Source: an uncultured Prevotella sp.
GTDB lineage: Bacteria; Bacteroidota; Bacteroidia; Bacteroidales; Bacteroidaceae
DNA length: 15,197 nucleotides
Assembly (NCBI GenBank): GCA_900314365.1
Contig: OMVH01000223.1
Span: 1-15,197 of the forward strand
Direction: 5' to 3'
In this document: positions 13,202 to 15,197 of the stretch, piece after piece
How the letters are laid out: every line of letters begins with the position of its first letter
How positions within the stretch are numbered: the stretch's first letter is position 1
Notes under the pieces: model-generated
Told to the model about the DNA's origin: nothing
The model's database searches: none
The model's input: the letters and a program-made list of their open reading frames with translations, nothing else
Translations under genes and position numbers: made by a program

Positions 13202-15197
13202 ATGAAGAAAATACCCTTTCTGGCATTACTAACTTTGATGTCAGTGCCTTCGATGGCAGGCCGTGTCTGTTTGAACACGCCCAATCTCTCTCTTGTTCTC
13301 GATGTCGAGAACGGCCGTCAACCCCAGTACCGCTATTTTGGGACCAGGCTCAAAACGGCTGATATCAACAATGTAGCCACGACAATGAGCGGAAGCATGA
13401 ACGCATATCCAGCCTACGGGCTCAACATTACCCGCGACGCAGCTTTCGCCATGACTCACCACGACGGCAATATGTCGACCGTACTGAACGTTACCGGCTA
13501 TGAGCAGGCCCAGGACAGCAAAGGCACTCTGCTCACCATACATATGAAAGACCCCGTCTATCCTACAACGGTTGACCTAAAATACCGAGCTTATAAGGAT
13601 GTGGACATGATGGAGACATGGACCGAGATAACCAATGGGGAGAACGGAAAGGTGACACTCACGAGCTTCGCTTCCGGTACTCTGCCTATACGCCGTGGCA
13701 ATGTCTGGCTCTCACATCTCGCAGGTACCTGGGCCAACGAAGCGCAGCTCATGGAAGAAGAGCTCCATCAGGGCAAGTTCGTCATCACCAACCGCGACGG
13801 CGTGCGCAACGCCCAGACCTCTCACGCAGAGGTGATGTTCTCACTCGACGGCAAGCCCCAGGAGCAGTCCGGCGACGTCATAGGTGCTGCCCTCTGCTAC
13901 AGCGGCAACTACAAGCTGCAAGTGACGACCGATGAGACAGAGTATCACTATTTCTTCGCCGGTATCGACGAACAGAACTCAGCCTACCATCTGAAAAAAG
14001 GCGAGACCTTCACCACACCGGTGCTGGCCTTCACTTTCTCGTCCGACGGCCTGAGCGGAGCAAGCCGCAACTTCCACCGTTGGGGACGCAGATACATGCT
14101 GCAACATGGCGAAAAGGAACGGCGCATCCTGCTCAACAGCTGGGAGGGAGTCTACTTCAACATCGACGAAAAGACCATGGACCAGATGATGGCCGACATC
14201 GCCAGCATGGGTGGTGAGCTCTTCGTCATGGACGACGGATGGTTCGGAGAAAAATATCCCAGAAAGAACGACCACACATCCTTGGGCGACTGGGGCGTTG
14301 ACAAGACGAAGCTTCCTCACGGCATTCAAGGGCTCGTGGACATGGCCAAGAACCACGGCATCAAATTCGGCATCTGGATAGAGCCCGAGATGACCAACAA
14401 AATCAGCGAACTCTACGAGAAGCACCCCGATTGGATTGTGAAGGCTCCTAAGCGCGACGCCGTCACAGGGCGCGGCGGCACGCAGCTTGTCCTCGACATG
14501 GGTAATCCGAAGGTGCAGGACTTCGCTTTCAGCATCGTCGACAATCTCCTCTCCAAATATCCGGAAATAGCCTACATCAAGTGGGATGCCAACATGTCGA
14601 TTGTGAACCACGGCTCGCAATATCTGCCTGCCGACGAGCAGAGCCATCTGTTCATCAACTACCACCGTGGGCTTGCCAAAGTTCTCGACCGCATCCGCGC
14701 CAAGTATCCCGACGTCACTATCCAGGCTTGTGCCTCCGGTGGTGGCAGAGCCAACTGGGGCGTTCTTCCCTGGTTCGATGAGTTCTGGGTGAGCGACAAC
14801 ACCGATGCCCTTCAGCGCGTCTATATGCAATGGGGCACGAGCTACTTCTTCCCCGCCATTGCCATGGCCTGCCACATCAGTGCCGTACCCAACCACACCG
14901 TCTATCGCACCACTTCGCTGAAATACCGCATCGACGTGGCTATGAGCGGAAGACTCGGTATGGAAATACAGCCAAAGAATATGACCGATGCCGAGAAGGA
15001 ACAGTGCCGAAAGGCCATTGCCGAATATAAGACGATAAGACCCGTGGTACAGTTCGGCGACATCTACCGTCTGCAAAATCCCTTCGACCGCAAGGGCCTG
15101 GCCTCGCTCATGTATGTCAGTGAGGACAAGGCTAAGGCGGCCTTCTTCTGGTGGCGCACCGAGAACTTCTACAACTGGCACCTCCCCCGCGTGAAGA
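13202..15197 (+). CDS. Alpha-galactosidase, glycoside hydrolase family 36 (3' end beyond window)
   Basis: Retaining alpha-galactosidase that removes terminal alpha-linked galactose from oligosaccharides such as melibiose or raffinose-type sugars, or from plant galactomannan side chains. The frame is open from the ATG at 13202 to the window edge: 665 codons without a stop. Families of this type run to about 700-730 residues, so only the C-terminal beta-domain is cut. A signal peptide (about residues 1-19, MKK start, ending SMA) indicates export to the periplasm. An N-terminal beta-sandwich precedes the TIM barrel. Barrel motifs: MDDGWFG, GIWIEPEM, YIKWDANM with nucleophile D462, CASGGGR, and WVSDNTDA with acid/base D532. 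The 70-residue spacing of the two aspartates is the same as in characterised GH36 enzymes (D478/D548). It is divergent from the nagB operon, and no SusC/SusD pair is visible within the window. Confidence 0.93.
   Translation, partial: MKKIPFLALLTLMSVPSMAGRVCLNTPNLSLVLDVENGRQPQYRYFGTRLKTADINNVATTMSGSMNAYPAYGLNITRDAAFAMTHHDGNMSTVLNVTGYEQAQDSKGTLLTIHMKDPVYPTTVDLKYRAYKDVDMMETWTEITNGENGKVTLTSFASGTLPIRRGNVWLSHLAGTWANEAQLMEEELHQGKFVITNRDGVRNAQTSHAEVMFSLDGKPQEQSGDVIGAALCYSGNYKLQVTTDETEYHYFFAGIDEQNSAYHLKKGETFTTPVLAFTFSSDGLSGASRNFHRWGRRYMLQHGEKERRILLNSWEGVYFNIDEKTMDQMMADIASMGGELFVMDDGWFGEKYPRKNDHTSLGDWGVDKTKLPHGIQGLVDMAKNHGIKFGIWIEPEMTNKISELYEKHPDWIVKAPKRDAVTGRGGTQLVLDMGNPKVQDFAFSIVDNLLSKYPEIAYIKWDANMSIVNHGSQYLPADEQSHLFINYHRGLAKVLDRIRAKYPDVTIQACASGGGRANWGVLPWFDEFWVSDNTDALQRVYMQWGTSYFFPAIAMACHISAVPNHTVYRTTSLKYRIDVAMSGRLGMEIQPKNMTDAEKEQCRKAIAEYKTIRPVVQFGDIYRLQNPFDRKGLASLMYVSEDKAKAAFFWWRTENFYNWHLPRVK

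Noticed and set aside
13979..15181. A 400-codon open frame on the - strand
   Set aside because: It lies wholly antisense to the GH36 gene, whose frame carries all catalytic motifs. The antisense translation is rich in V, H and G with no recognisable family, a shadow caused by codon bias.
1..15197. CRISPR array, tRNA, rRNA, insertion sequence or phage genes
   Set aside because: No regularly spaced repeats, cloverleaf genes, transposase frames or terminal repeat pairs were found on either strand.

Overview
The window looks like chromosome from a Bacteroidales bacterium, most likely Prevotella or a close relative. Four things point there. Upstream regions carry the Bacteroidetes promoter pattern (TTG or TTTG, 19-20 bases, TAnnTTTG). 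Start codons lack Shine-Dalgarno sequences. One secreted protein has a type-A-like C-terminal sorting motif. The gene families are typical of gut or rumen Bacteroidales. No tRNA, rRNA, CRISPR array, insertion sequence or phage gene was seen, so this reads as ordinary chromosome and not a mobile island.

Layout from left to right. Positions 1-470 are non-coding, with a short inverted repeat, a nested hairpin and a promoter. At 471-2651 (+) lies a secreted M6-family metallopeptidase. It converges on a short periplasmic penicillin-binding transpeptidase at 2810-4123 (-), and a strong hairpin at 2677-2722 probably terminates both. A 313-base divergent promoter region follows. It leads into a tight + strand gene run: an OPT-family transporter (4437-6428), a UvrD-type helicase carrying an internal DEDDh exonuclease domain (6425-9094, joined by a GTGA stop/start overlap), and an EamA-type permease (9122-10018). 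A branched terminator at 10070-10130 separates this run from the - strand amino-sugar operon.

The amino-sugar operon reads from a good promoter at 13004-13035. It holds a canonical glucosamine-6-phosphate deaminase (nagB, 12182-12973) and then a 663-residue protein joining a NagB-like domain to a PIG-L/LmbE deacetylase domain (10157-12148). The NagB-like half has lost three of four catalytic residues, while the deacetylase half keeps its metal-binding motifs. Divergent from this operon, a GH36 alpha-galactosidase with a signal peptide starts at 13202 and runs off the right edge.

The right half therefore concerns sugar use: periplasmic release of alpha-linked galactose, and cytoplasmic conversion of GlcN-6-P to fructose-6-P. 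The most interesting items are the pseudo-deaminase/deacetylase fusion, the nuclease nested in the helicase, and the short soluble transpeptidase.
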